Part shown: one piece after another, positions 16,597 through 24,644 of the stretch
How positions within the stretch are numbered: position 1 is the first letter of the stretch
How the letters are laid out: each line of letters starts with the position of its first letter
Assembly (NCBI RefSeq): GCF_010667685.1
Contig: NZ_WHZW01000022.1
Span: 1-49,062 of the forward strand
From: Bifidobacterium aerophilum
Lineage (GTDB): Bacteria; Actinomycetota; Actinomycetes; Actinomycetales; Bifidobacteriaceae
Length of the DNA stretch: 49,062 bases
Direction: 5' to 3'
Made by a program: the position numbers and the translations under genes
The notes under the pieces: generated by a model
The model's database searches: none
What the model saw: only the letters and a program-made list of their open reading frames with translations
Told to the model about the DNA's origin: nothing

Positions 16597-17496
16597 ATGG
16601 CGGAACGACGGGATGACACGAGCGGGGAAAATATGCCGGCCTGGTCTGCGGGGGAGCCTCACATGCCGGCACGCGGCAGGCGCACCGAATTCCATGGCAA
16701 GGCGCAGGCATACGACCGCGCGCGGCCCGGATACCCGGACGCGGCCATGCGATACATCGCCTCGCTGTTGCCGGCCGGCGCGAGGATCGCGGACATCGGC
16801 GCGGGCACCGGCAAGTTCACGGTGCCGCTGGCCCGGCTCGGATACGGGATCGCGGCGGTCGAACCGGACGCCGACATGCGCGGCGTGCTGGTCGACGTCG
16901 TCCGGCCGTATCCGAACGTGACCGTGGCCGACGGAACGGCCGAGCACACCGGACTGCCCGACCGCAGTGTGGACGCGATCGCCTGCGCGCAGGCGCTGCA
17001 CTGGTTCGACCACGACGCCTTTCTCGCCGAATGCGCGCGCATCGGCCGGGGCGGCTCGTTCCTGCTGATTTCGGTCTACAACAGCACGTCGTTCGATTCG
17101 GCGATGATGCGTGGCGTGGACCCCGGCGTGCCGGGGGCGGTGGCTAATGCCGACGGCGACTCGACCGGCTCGGCGAATGCCGGTGTCGGTGCGCCTTTGG
17201 TTGTCTCGGCCGGCGACGTCGCCGACATCGGCGTCAGCGCGCGGCACTTCCGTGACACGGCCGCCGCGTTCTTCACGCATCCGACGATCCGCCGTTTCCC
17301 GAACCCGATTCGGTACACGCGCGAAACGTGGCGCACCTACATGGACTCGCACTCGCACAGCCCGCTGCCGACCGACCCGGCGTACCCCGCGCACCGCGTA
17401 TGGGTCGACGCGATCTTCGACGCGCGCGCCGTCGGCGGCATCCTCACCGACGACAACATCACCATGATCGCCAGCGAACGAATCGCGATACGGTAG
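16597..17496 (+). CDS. Class I SAM-dependent methyltransferase
   Basis: A 299-residue protein with a Rossmann methyltransferase domain. Motif I is ADIGAGTGKFTVPLA, the acidic ribose contact is in AAVEPDADM, and ACAQALHWFDH marks the post-II/III region as in the methyltransf_11/25 group. The first 30 residues are disordered-looking. A Gly/Ala/Asp-rich insertion (about residues 175-205) interrupts the C-terminal part. GAAGGAGG eight bases before the ATG at 16597 decides the start. The substrate is unknown. It is divergent from the acyl-CoA synthetase. Confidence 0.8.
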   Translation: MAERRDDTSGENMPAWSAGEPHMPARGRRTEFHGKAQAYDRARPGYPDAAMRYIASLLPAGARIADIGAGTGKFTVPLARLGYGIAAVEPDADMRGVLVDVVRPYPNVTVADGTAEHTGLPDRSVDAIACAQALHWFDHDAFLAECARIGRGGSFLLISVYNSTSFDSAMMRGVDPGVPGAVANADGDSTGSANAGVGAPLVVSAGDVADIGVSARHFRDTAAAFFTHPTIRRFPNPIRYTRETWRTYMDSHSHSPLPTDPAYPAHRVWVDAIFDARAVGGILTDDNITMIASERIAIR

Positions 17497-17663
17497 CCGG
17501 AAACGGCGTCATTGCGCCGATGCAACCGCTGGTTGCGCGACGACTGCGGTCAAGATCGGCGTGTGCAACCGCAAGATGGTGGCGACCGGCGGCGTGATCT
17601 GCCATAGTGAAGTCATCGTCCGGACATGACACGATGACCGACGGCACCACGGAAGGGGGGCCG

Positions 17664-18824
17664 ATGACTTTCCGCACCAACCTGCAAGCCCTGCGCGCGC
17701 GGCGCAACATGACGCAGGAGCAGCTCGCCATGCTGCTCGGCGTCTCGCGGCAGGCGATCTCGAAATGGGAATCCGAGAAGGCATATCCGGAAATGGACAA
17801 GCTGCTGGCGATCTGCGACCTGTTCGACTGCACGCTCGACGATCTCGTGCTCGGCGACGTGACTCGGCCGGCGACGGGCACCGCGGACGCCGTGAATGTG
17901 ACGGGTGAGGGTGCGGATGCGTCGGCCGTGCGGAATGCGGTGGACCTGTCACGGACCCGGGATCTGACGGCGAAGGACGACCAAGCCGATGGTTATCCCG
18001 GCGATCCGTCATCCGGCGGCTTGCCTGGACCTTTTCGTGCCGAATCATCGCCCGATGACGATTCAACGTTTCCGCCACGGGATCCGATCGGCTACGACGT
18101 GCATCGCCGCCGGTTTGCACTGATGATCGCGGCCGGCGTCGCAACGGTCATCGCGTCGGTCGGCGTCGCGAACCTGTTCGACCCCGTGAACTCAATCATC
18201 GGATCGTCGCCGTTCAACGATCTGCTGATGTTCGCGTGCATCGGCGTGGGGACGATCGTCGGACTGGCGCTGCTTATTCCGGGCGGTATGTCTCATGTCG
18301 TCTTCGCGCGCCGGCATCCGTACGTCGAGGACCCGTATACCGAGGACGATCACGATCGGGAGATGCGGTTGCTCGCGACCGGCATCGTGGGCGGCATGGT
18401 GGCGATACTGGTCGGCATCGTGGTGGTCGTGTACGCGGATGATGTGCTGGGTATTGCCGCCGGCTGGCCGAACGCGGTCATGTTGCTGCTCGGTGCGCTT
18501 GCCGTGTTCGGCTTCGTCTACTGCGGCATGCGGTACGGTCTGCTGAACATCGACGACTACAACCGTGCGGCCGAGAACGATCGAGGCGAGGAGCGGCGAA
18601 CCGAGCAGCAGGCATTCTCCGGCAGGCTCACCGTGGTGGTGTGCGGCGTCATCATGCTGGTCGCCACGATCATCGCCCTATGTCTGTTGCTGCTCATGCC
18701 CGGTGCCGATGCCGGTGCGTGGTCGGTGTTCGCGCTGTTCTGGCTGCCGTGGCCGGTCGGTGGCATGCTGTGCGGCATTGCGGCGCTCGTCATCTGGCTG
18801 TGCGGGGATCGACCCGACCGGTGA
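17664..18824 (+). CDS. XRE-type helix-turn-helix protein with multi-pass membrane domain
   Basis: A 386-residue two-part protein. Residues ~3-58 are a HTH_3 domain (LRARRNMTQEQLAMLLGVSR, QAISKWESEKAYPEMDKL). A polar linker of about 85 residues follows. The C-terminal half has six hydrophobic segments, for example LMIAAGVATVIASVGVANLF and IVGGMVAILVGIVVVVYADD. The layout resembles membrane-tethered XRE regulators common in Actinobacteria and Firmicutes, which would couple an envelope signal to DNA binding; the target is unknown. GGAAGGGGGG precedes the ATG at 17664. A short GCAACC/GGTTGC hairpin lies at 17522-17536 upstream. Confidence 0.8.
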   Translation: MTFRTNLQALRARRNMTQEQLAMLLGVSRQAISKWESEKAYPEMDKLLAICDLFDCTLDDLVLGDVTRPATGTADAVNVTGEGADASAVRNAVDLSRTRDLTAKDDQADGYPGDPSSGGLPGPFRAESSPDDDSTFPPRDPIGYDVHRRRFALMIAAGVATVIASVGVANLFDPVNSIIGSSPFNDLLMFACIGVGTIVGLALLIPGGMSHVVFARRHPYVEDPYTEDDHDREMRLLATGIVGGMVAILVGIVVVVYADDVLGIAAGWPNAVMLLLGALAVFGFVYCGMRYGLLNIDDYNRAAENDRGEERRTEQQAFSGRLTVVVCGVIMLVATIIALCLLLLMPGADAGAWSVFALFWLPWPVGGMLCGIAALVIWLCGDRPDR

Positions 18825-18895
18825 CACGGAGACGCGGTGGCATGTGAAGTCGGAGTGAATCGTGCCGTCGATCGGATAGTCCGACGTTTCAGGCA

Positions 18896-18901
18896 TATAA
18901 T
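18896..18901 (+). promoter_or_regulatory. -10 element of the acetyltransferase gene
   Basis: TATAAT, 50 bases before the ATG at 18952. No convincing -35 at 17 bases. Confidence 0.55.
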
Positions 18902-18951
18902 GATAACGCAAACATAGTTGAAATCATTGGGATGCAACGAGGAACGCCAAG

Positions 18952-19569
18952 ATGTCGGAACTCAATAACGCGCAACGCCGCACCGAACAACTGCCGTACC
19001 ACTACGACGATCCGTCCATCATGGGCGGCCAGCTCGAATATCAGGAAAAACTGTGGGAATTCAACCAGACGCACCCCACCGACGCGGACGGCAAGCAAAA
19101 ACTTCTCAAGGAGATGTTCGCCGAGATCGGCGACGGCTGCCACGTCGAGACGCCGGCGCATGCGAATTGGGGATTCCACCACGTGCGCATGGGCAAGGGC
19201 GTGTACTGCAACGTGAACTTCACCTGCGTGGACGACGCCGACATCACGATCGGCGACTACTGCATGTTCGGGCCGAACGTGGTCATCGCCACGGCCGGGC
19301 ATCCGGTGCTGCCGGTCCTGCGCGAGCACCATTACGTGTACTGCATTCCGGTCACGATCGGCCGCAACGTGTGGGTAGGCGCGAACGTGACGATCCTGCC
19401 GGGCGTGACCATCGGCGACAACTGCGTGATCGGCGCCGGTTCGGTCGTCAGCCACGACATCCCCGCGAACACGGTCGCCTACGGCGTGCCGTGCAAGGCC
19501 GTACGCGAGATCGGCGAGAAGGACCGCGAGTTCTACTACAAGACCCGCCGCCTTGACGTGTGGGAATGA
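18952..19569 (+). CDS. Sugar O-acetyltransferase (maltose/galactoside acetyltransferase type)
   Basis: A 205-residue left-handed beta-helix enzyme that would acetylate sugar hydroxyls from acetyl-CoA. The N-terminal maltose-acetyltransferase-like segment ends near residue 60. Hexapeptide repeats follow (ADITIGDYCMFGPNVVIATA, TIGRNVWVGANVTILPGVTI, GDNCVIGAGSVV), and the CoA-proximal end is NTVAYGVPCKAVREI. The catalytic His is probably in TAGHPVLP. GAGGAAC precedes the ATG. It appears to stand alone, not within a polysaccharide cluster. Confidence 0.9.
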   Translation: MSELNNAQRRTEQLPYHYDDPSIMGGQLEYQEKLWEFNQTHPTDADGKQKLLKEMFAEIGDGCHVETPAHANWGFHHVRMGKGVYCNVNFTCVDDADITIGDYCMFGPNVVIATAGHPVLPVLREHHYVYCIPVTIGRNVWVGANVTILPGVTIGDNCVIGAGSVVSHDIPANTVAYGVPCKAVREIGEKDREFYYKTRRLDVWE

Positions 19570-19705
19570 GCGCGTGCCAGAGTGAGCGTACTCGGCCGAG
19601 CATGTGTGCGCTTCCGTAAAGGCTTTTGTGTCATGCGTGATCTGCCTTCTCGATACGTGGGAATATGGAACCCGAAAACGAATCTGCATATAAGGAAGAT
19701 CGAGA

Positions 19706-20254
19706 ATGATGATAGAAACCCAGCGTCTTATGATGCGCCCGTTCACGCTTGACGATGAGGATATCATCTCCGCGCTGTACGGCGACCCAGAGATCATGAT
19801 GTATATGCCGTGCGGTTGTTTGACGGATGAAGGGATTCGGGATCATGTGCGGCAGGTGGTGTCCGACTGGGATGCGCGGCCGCAGACGAATTATGAGATG
19901 GCGGTGATCGCGAAATCCGATTCGCGAAAAATTGGGCGGGCGCGAATCCATATGGATTATGAAAGTGATACCGCGATGCTTGGCTGGCTGCTCGTGCGAT
20001 CTGAATGGGGCAAGGGGTATGCCACGGAAATCACCAAATCATTGCTCAAATATTGCTTCGATGTAATGCAGGTTCATCGCGTGTGCGCGCTTTGTCATCC
20101 GAATAATATCGGCTCATGGAAGGTGATGGAGAAATGCGGTTTACGCAAAGAGGCCCATTACGTTCAAAAGGTGAAATATGTGGGTGCTGCCGGCACGCAT
20201 TGGGAAGATGAGCTGGAATACGCGATACTGAACGAAGAGTTTCAACGAATGTGA
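19706..20254 (+). CDS. GNAT N-acetyltransferase (RimJ/RimL-like)
   Basis: A 182-residue GNAT protein. The N-terminal MIETQRLMMRPFTLDD opening and the acetyl-CoA loop VRSEWGKGYATEI fit the RimJ/RimL group; HPNNIGSWKVMEKCGLRKEA is the conserved C-terminal part. It may act on a protein N-terminus or a small amine. Codon use is visibly more A/T-rich than in its neighbours (AAA, GAT, ATT, AAT frequent), which suggests recent acquisition. AAGGAAG lies before an ATGATG; either ATG could be used. Confidence 0.85.
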   Translation: MMIETQRLMMRPFTLDDEDIISALYGDPEIMMYMPCGCLTDEGIRDHVRQVVSDWDARPQTNYEMAVIAKSDSRKIGRARIHMDYESDTAMLGWLLVRSEWGKGYATEITKSLLKYCFDVMQVHRVCALCHPNNIGSWKVMEKCGLRKEAHYVQKVKYVGAAGTHWEDELEYAILNEEFQRM

Positions 20255-20260
20255 CTTGCT

Positions 20261-20294
20261 GCTGTGGTGGGAGTGTCGCCTCACCCACCACAGC
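20261..20294. terminator. Bidirectional hairpin between GNAT and VOC genes
   Basis: An 11-bp stem (GCTGTGGTGGG at 20261-20271 with 20284-20294) sits in the 50-base convergent gap. There is no T-run on either side, so termination is inferred from position. Confidence 0.6.
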
Positions 20295-20304
20295 CGATGC
20301 ACCG

Positions 20305-20670
20305 CTACTGCAGGCAGGCTTCGATGTTGTTGCCGTCCGGGTCGTGGATGAACGCGGCGTAATAGGTCGGGCTGTAGTTCGGGCGCGGACCGGGCTGGCC
20401 GTTGTCGACGCCGCCCGCCGCAAGGCCGGCCGCATGGAACGCCTTCACCGCATCCTCGTCGGCCGCGTGGAATGCCAGATGCGTCGGCACGACCGGGTTG
20501 CCGTCCTTCGGCGACTCCAGCCATACGCTGTCGCCGTCCTCGTCGTTCGCAAAGCACACCGCGCCCGGGAACTCGCATTTCTTCACGTAGCCCAGCGGCT
20601 TGAGCAACTGCTCGTAGAAGCCCGAGCGCTCGTTCGCGTCCTTGACGAACAATCCGACATGATCGATCAT
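20305..20670 (-). CDS. VOC-superfamily (glyoxalase/bleomycin-resistance-like) protein
   Basis: A 121-residue single-module VOC protein. It opens with MIDHVGLFVKDANERSGFYE and ends with AAFIHDPDGNNIEACLQ; the His near the start and the Glu near the end are the usual metal ligands. HLAFHAADEDAVKAFH marks the second beta-alpha-beta half. It is cytoplasmic and could be a lyase, dioxygenase or antibiotic-binding protein. AAGGAGG precedes the ATG. Confidence 0.85.
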   Translation of the reverse strand: MIDHVGLFVKDANERSGFYEQLLKPLGYVKKCEFPGAVCFANDEDGDSVWLESPKDGNPVVPTHLAFHAADEDAVKAFHAAGLAAGGVDNGQPGPRPNYSPTYYAAFIHDPDGNNIEACLQ

Positions 20671-20812
20671 GACAACCTCCTTGGTGTGATGCGAACCGTT
20701 GACATTCCTACGGCTCCGTCACGTTCTCAGTGTAGTCGTCGGCAGCCACCGGGCTGTTCGGTCGGCGGCGCGATACCAATACCACGGGCCGCGCGCGCAT
20801 ACACGCCACCCA

Positions 20813-20818
20813 TATAAT
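20813..20818 (+). promoter_or_regulatory. TATAAT element for a leaderless HIT-protein mRNA
   Basis: A consensus TATAAT ends six bases before the ATG at 20825. No Shine-Dalgarno fits in that gap, so transcription should start at the start codon. Confidence 0.7.
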
Positions 20819-20824
20819 CGGCAT

Positions 20825-21220
20825 ATGGGTGAATGTGTGTTCTGCGATATCGTGCGCGGCGAGGCGCCGTGCCGTCTGGTCGCGCAGTCCGATCTGGCGA
20901 TGTGCTTCGTGTCGACCGACGATCAGGTCGATTACCATCTGCTCGTCGTTCCGAAGCGACACGCGGTCAACATCATCGACTGCGACACGGAATCCCTGCG
21001 CGCGGTGGCCGAACTGACGCAGCGCGTCGCCCGGCATATGGTAGCTGACTGCGGGTTCGACGGCGTCGACCTGCTCAACACCTCGTTCGAGGACGACCAG
21101 TCGGTGTTCCATTTCCATGTGCATCTGCTGGCCCGTTCGCGCGGCGATGGCCTGGACACTTGGCCGAAACTGCCCGGCCGCGCGATATCGCTGGACGCCG
21201 CGTGGCGTCGAATGCGGTAA
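20825..21220 (+). CDS. HIT-family nucleotide hydrolase/transferase
   Basis: A 131-residue histidine-triad protein. CVFCDIVRGEAPCRLV is the Hint/HIT opening with paired cysteines, and HFHVHLLAR is the catalytic HxHxH triad. The HLLVVPKRHAVNI strand is typical. Proteins of this type hydrolyse adenosine phosphoramidates or dinucleoside polyphosphates in the cytoplasm; the actual substrate is not evident. Confidence 0.9.
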   Translation: MGECVFCDIVRGEAPCRLVAQSDLAMCFVSTDDQVDYHLLVVPKRHAVNIIDCDTESLRAVAELTQRVARHMVADCGFDGVDLLNTSFEDDQSVFHFHVHLLARSRGDGLDTWPKLPGRAISLDAAWRRMR

Positions 21221-21228
21221 GGCGACGC

Positions 21229-21424
21229 CTTTCTTCAAACCATGAGGCAGATTGCGGAACGTGCAGGGGTCTTTCTGTGATCTCTGAGGCAGCGTATGCC
21301 AGGGAGACGGCCGATATATACCCCCGAACGTGGTCGGCGGTGCGGATGCGAATCGATATGCTGCCTCAAGATTTGCGAAAAGACCTCTGCGGCGGTGATA
21401 ATCTGCCTCACAGTTTGCGGAAAG
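21229..21424. repeat. Four-arm inverted repeat, GCAAACYYTGAGGC family (copy 2)
   Basis: Fills the convergent gap between the HIT and UMF1 genes. Direct units at 21229-21250 and 21271-21292 are followed by inverted units at 21361-21382 and 21403-21424, each 22 bases. CTTTC begins the two direct units and TGAGGCAG is common to all arms. The 21-22-base spacing between paired units and the two-plus-two order match the element at 8105-8300, although the central 68 bases are unrelated. Confidence 0.8.
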
Positions 21425-21488
21425 CTGATATTCGAGTCCGAACGGGCTGCCCAACGGCCAACCAATCCGGCTTGCTTGGGCGGCCCCG

Positions 21489-22784
21489 TCAGGCCGTCTT
21501 GGTCGGGTCCTTCTGGAGGGTGAGAAACACGAGTGCGACGACGAGGAGGATCGCGATCGAGAGGACGCCGAGGGAGGCGTTACCGGTCAGCGACGTGGTG
21601 GTCGCCACGAGGAACGTGCCGAGGATCGAGGCGGTCTTGCCGAAGATGTCGTACAGGCCGTAGTACTCGTTGGCGTGCTCCTTGGGGATGATCTTGCCGT
21701 AGTACGAGCGCGACAGCGCCTGGATGCCGCCTTGGAACATGCCCACGAGAATCGCGAGGATCCAGAACTGCACGGCCGAGCGCAGGAAGAACGCGGCGAA
21801 GAACACGATGCACATGTACGCGATGACCGCGGCCACGATCATCGGCTTGCATCCGAACCGGCCGGCCATGCGGCCGTACAGGATGGCGCACGGGAACGCG
21901 ACGAACTGCGTCACCAGCAGCGCCACGACCAGCTGCGTCGAGTCGATGCCGAGCTGCGTGCCGTACGACGTGCTCATCGAAATCACCGTGTTCACGGCGT
22001 CGATGTAAAAGAAGAACGCGATCATGAACATCCACAGCGGCTTGTTCTTCACGAGCTTGCGCAACGTGCCGCCCAGTTCGGCGAACGTGCCGTGGATCGC
22101 CTCGCGCGTATGCTCTCGGGTCGCGCGGTAGTGCACCTGCCGGTAGCTGGTCAGCAGCGGGATCGTGAACGCCACCCACCATACGGCCGTGATGACGAAA
22201 CTCGCCCGCGTGCAGGCGACCGTCGACCAGCCGAACAGCGACGGGCCGCCGAAGATCAGCGCGATGCACGCGATGAACGGCACCGTCGAGCCGACATACC
22301 CCCAGCCGTAGCCGTGCGACGACACCTTGTCCATGCGTTCGTTCGACGTCGTGTCGATGAGCATCGAATCGTAGAACGTGAGCGAGCCGTTCAGGCCGAT
22401 CGTCGCGAGCACGTACACGATCAGGAACGGCAGCCACGTCAGCGGCAGCGCCATCGCGCAGCACATGACCACGCCCGTGCCGAAGAATCCGAGGAAGAAC
22501 TTGATCTTCATGCCCTGCACGTCGGCGATCGAGCCGAGCAGCGGCATGAGCAGCGCGATGACCAGCGATGCGATCGTCTGCGCGTAGCCCCACGCCGACA
22601 CGATGTTGCCGTCCTCGGGCATCAGCGAACTCGCGTAGATGGGGACGACGGCCGTGCTCAGCAGCACGAACGCCGAATTGCCGACGTCATAGACGATCCA
22701 TTTTTTCTCGTGCGGGGTGAGTTTCGCGGATGCGCTCGGCGCGACGGACGTGGCGTCCGCGGCGCCGGTGGTGCGTTCAGACAT
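21489..22784 (-). CDS. UMF1/Atg22-type MFS transporter
   Basis: A 431-residue MFS protein with about 12 helices. WIVYDVGNSAFVLL near residue 30 is the UMF1-family signature (usually YDWGNSAF). GSIADVQGMKIKFF follows TM2, and GMFQGGIQALSRSYYGKIIP is the strongly conserved UMF1 loop. The family is related to vacuolar amino-acid exporters such as Atg22; bacterial substrates are mostly unknown. CAGGAGC precedes the ATG. Confidence 0.88.
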   Translation of the reverse strand: MSERTTGAADATSVAPSASAKLTPHEKKWIVYDVGNSAFVLLSTAVVPIYASSLMPEDGNIVSAWGYAQTIASLVIALLMPLLGSIADVQGMKIKFFLGFFGTGVVMCCAMALPLTWLPFLIVYVLATIGLNGSLTFYDSMLIDTTSNERMDKVSSHGYGWGYVGSTVPFIACIALIFGGPSLFGWSTVACTRASFVITAVWWVAFTIPLLTSYRQVHYRATREHTREAIHGTFAELGGTLRKLVKNKPLWMFMIAFFFYIDAVNTVISMSTSYGTQLGIDSTQLVVALLVTQFVAFPCAILYGRMAGRFGCKPMIVAAVIAYMCIVFFAAFFLRSAVQFWILAILVGMFQGGIQALSRSYYGKIIPKEHANEYYGLYDIFGKTASILGTFLVATTTSLTGNASLGVLSIAILLVVALVFLTLQKDPTKTA

Positions 22785-22969
22785 ACAAGCTCCTGTTCAT
22801 AACCATCTTCCATGGTACGGTGACGAGCCGATGACGATCGGGGATGGAAATGAACGGCGGGTGAATTGTGACTGGCGGATAAGGCGCCCGCATGATGCCG
22901 GACGATGCGTTGTCCGGCATCATGCGGCGCCATGCTATCGGCTGCCGAACGTGGTCGCCGGAGGGGGCG

Positions 22970-24052
22970 TCACTTCCGTTCGGGTATGCTCTCGTCGGCG
23001 TCCGCGTCGCCGTCGGCCAGCGCGATCGTGTCCTCGTAGGACGGGCACACCGGCACGCCGTTGACCGAATCCCGGATCGCCAGTGATGCGGCCGCGTTGG
23101 CGATGCGCACCGCATCGGTCAGCGACCAGCCGCGCGCCAGCATCGCGCACAGCGTTCCGGTATGCGGCGCCCCGGCCGAACGCGTATGCGTCGCCTTGAC
23201 CGGATGTCCCTCCACGTGCGCGACCTCGCCTCCCGGCGTGCGCACCCACGCGCCGCGCGATCCGGCGCGCACGACCAGCGGCGCACGCAGCGTTTCGCCG
23301 AGCGCCTGGCACAGTTCGGCCATCGACCGGTCGAAGCCGCCGCCCACGGTCATCAGCATGTCGTCGTCGCGCAGGATGCCCAGACGGTCGGCCAGCGTGT
23401 TCGCCTCCTGTCGGTTGCACGACCAGATCGGCCGCGCCAGCACCAGATCCTCCAGCAGATGGTCGTTGACGAGCGACAGCGTGTTGGTCGGATTGAGCAC
23501 GATGGCATATCCGCGCGTCGCCGGGTCGGAGCCGGCGCGGTGCATGAATTCGTCCACGCCGGCGGCCGTGTGATCCATCAGCGTGTTGCCGCTGATGTGG
23601 ACCACGTCGCCGGGCTGCGGCTCCACGCAGTCGAACGTCGTGCCGTCGCCCTGCGCCTCGGCGCCATAGGTGGCGATGTAGGTTTTGCGATGCTCCTCGT
23701 CGGACAGTACGAGACGGAATCCGGAATCGGTGTCGAGCCGGTCCTGCCCGATATGCGCGATGCCGTTGTCGTCCAAGGCCTTGCGCACGATCGTCGCCCA
23801 CGGTCCGGTGCCGATGATGCCGGCATGCGCGGCGTGCACGCCCATGCGCGCGGCCGCCTGCATCACGCGATAGCTGCCCCCGACCGTCGCGTTGGTGTGG
23901 TCGGATACGGCGAATCCTCCGGTTTTCGGGAATCCGTCGACGTCCATCATGATGTCCACCCAGACATGGCCGAGCGAAATCACCGAATGGCCGGCGGCGT
24001 CGGCATGGTGATCCTGGGCCTGTGCGAGTCGTTCGCCGATGCGACTGATCAT
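22970..24052 (-). CDS. PfkB-fold carbohydrate kinase-like protein lacking the catalytic Asp
   Basis: A 360-residue ribokinase-fold protein. The N-terminal GG region reads TVGGSYRVMQAAARMG, with Ser where family members usually have Asn. GDVVHISGNTLMD, ARPIWSCNRQEANTLADRLG and VRAGSRGAWVRTPGG are family segments. The C-terminal anion-hole motif, normally GAGD, appears as SAGAPHTG: Ala295 (codon GCG, 23168-23170) replaces the catalytic base Asp. The frame is intact, so this may be a pseudo-kinase or an enzyme with altered chemistry. AGGAGG precedes the ATG. Confidence 0.8.
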   Translation of the reverse strand: MISRIGERLAQAQDHHADAAGHSVISLGHVWVDIMMDVDGFPKTGGFAVSDHTNATVGGSYRVMQAAARMGVHAAHAGIIGTGPWATIVRKALDDNGIAHIGQDRLDTDSGFRLVLSDEEHRKTYIATYGAEAQGDGTTFDCVEPQPGDVVHISGNTLMDHTAAGVDEFMHRAGSDPATRGYAIVLNPTNTLSLVNDHLLEDLVLARPIWSCNRQEANTLADRLGILRDDDMLMTVGGGFDRSMAELCQALGETLRAPLVVRAGSRGAWVRTPGGEVAHVEGHPVKATHTRSAGAPHTGTLCAMLARGWSLTDAVRIANAAASLAIRDSVNGVPVCPSYEDTIALADGDADADESIPERK

Positions 24053-24198
24053 GGCATCCTCCTTGACTGACCGTAATTAGTCACGTTGTATAGCAAGTTT
24101 ATGGACGTTTGCTGAAAGCGGCAATAGGTACTGGGTATGATTGTGCGAAGTTTCGTGGGGCGGCCATGCGCGGCGATGCCGGCGGCGGCCCTCGCATT

Positions 24199-24227
24199 TT
24201 GCGTTGTCCGCGGCTGTGCGCTATAGT
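24199..24227 (+). promoter_or_regulatory. Promoter of rpmB
   Basis: TTGCGT (24199-24204), a 17-base spacer and TATAGT (24222-24227). An 80-base leader follows. Confidence 0.8.
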
Positions 24228-24313
24228 AGTGAAGTTGTGTGTTCCGCCGTGCGGTAAAACGTGTGGTGCGAACGCAAGACTTGCAAGTCAAAGAACATTA
24301 TAGGGAGTCCATT

Positions 24314-24508
24314 ATGGCAGCTCGTTGCGCAGTGTGCGGCAAGGGACCGCAGACCGGTTACACCGTTTCGCACTCACATATCCGCAATAAGCGCACCTTC
24401 CGTCCGAACCTGCAGCCGGTTCGCACCACCGTTGACGGCCAGAACGTCCGTCTGCGCGTGTGCGTCAAGTGCCTCAAGGCTGGCAAGGTTCAGCGTGTGG
24501 CCGCGTGA
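24314..24508 (+). CDS. rpmB: 50S ribosomal protein L28
   Basis: A 64-residue basic protein of the large subunit. [19 protein letters not shown] and [17 protein letters not shown] supply two CxxC pairs, so this is the zinc-binding (C+) form. It is complete and has its own promoter, the Shine-Dalgarno TAGGGAG and a terminator. A zinc-free paralogue elsewhere would be possible but is not in this window. Confidence 0.97.
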   Translation: MAARCAVCGKGPQTGYTVSHSHIRNKRTFRPNLQPVRTTVDGQNVRLRVCVKCLKAGKVQRVAA

Positions 24509-24526
24509 ATCGCGAGATAGCAAGCT

Positions 24527-24562
24527 TAAACCCCGGTAGTCGCAAGACCGCCGGGGTTTTTC
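24527..24562 (+). terminator. Intrinsic terminator of rpmB
   Basis: AACCCCGG pairs with CCGGGGTT around a 14-base loop and is followed by a T-run. Confidence 0.9.
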
Positions 24563-24630
24563 ATATCGCAGGCGGTGCGCGGGCGCTGTCGCGGGAGACG
24601 CCTCCCGCTGTGAAAGTCCGCTTGCCCCGA

Positions 24631-24636
24631 CACAAT
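24631..24636 (+). promoter_or_regulatory. -10-like element immediately before recG
   Basis: CACAAT ends eight bases before the ATG at 24645, the same arrangement as before plsC and the amidotransferase gene. A GGAG four bases from the ATG could also act as a Shine-Dalgarno, so leaderless status is uncertain. Confidence 0.4.
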
Positions 24637-24644
24637 GGAGCGTT

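Noticed and set aside
22970..24052. Frameshifted pseudogene as the explanation for the missing GAGD motif
   Set aside because: The frame is open over 360 codons and family motifs lie on both sides of the altered motif in the same frame.
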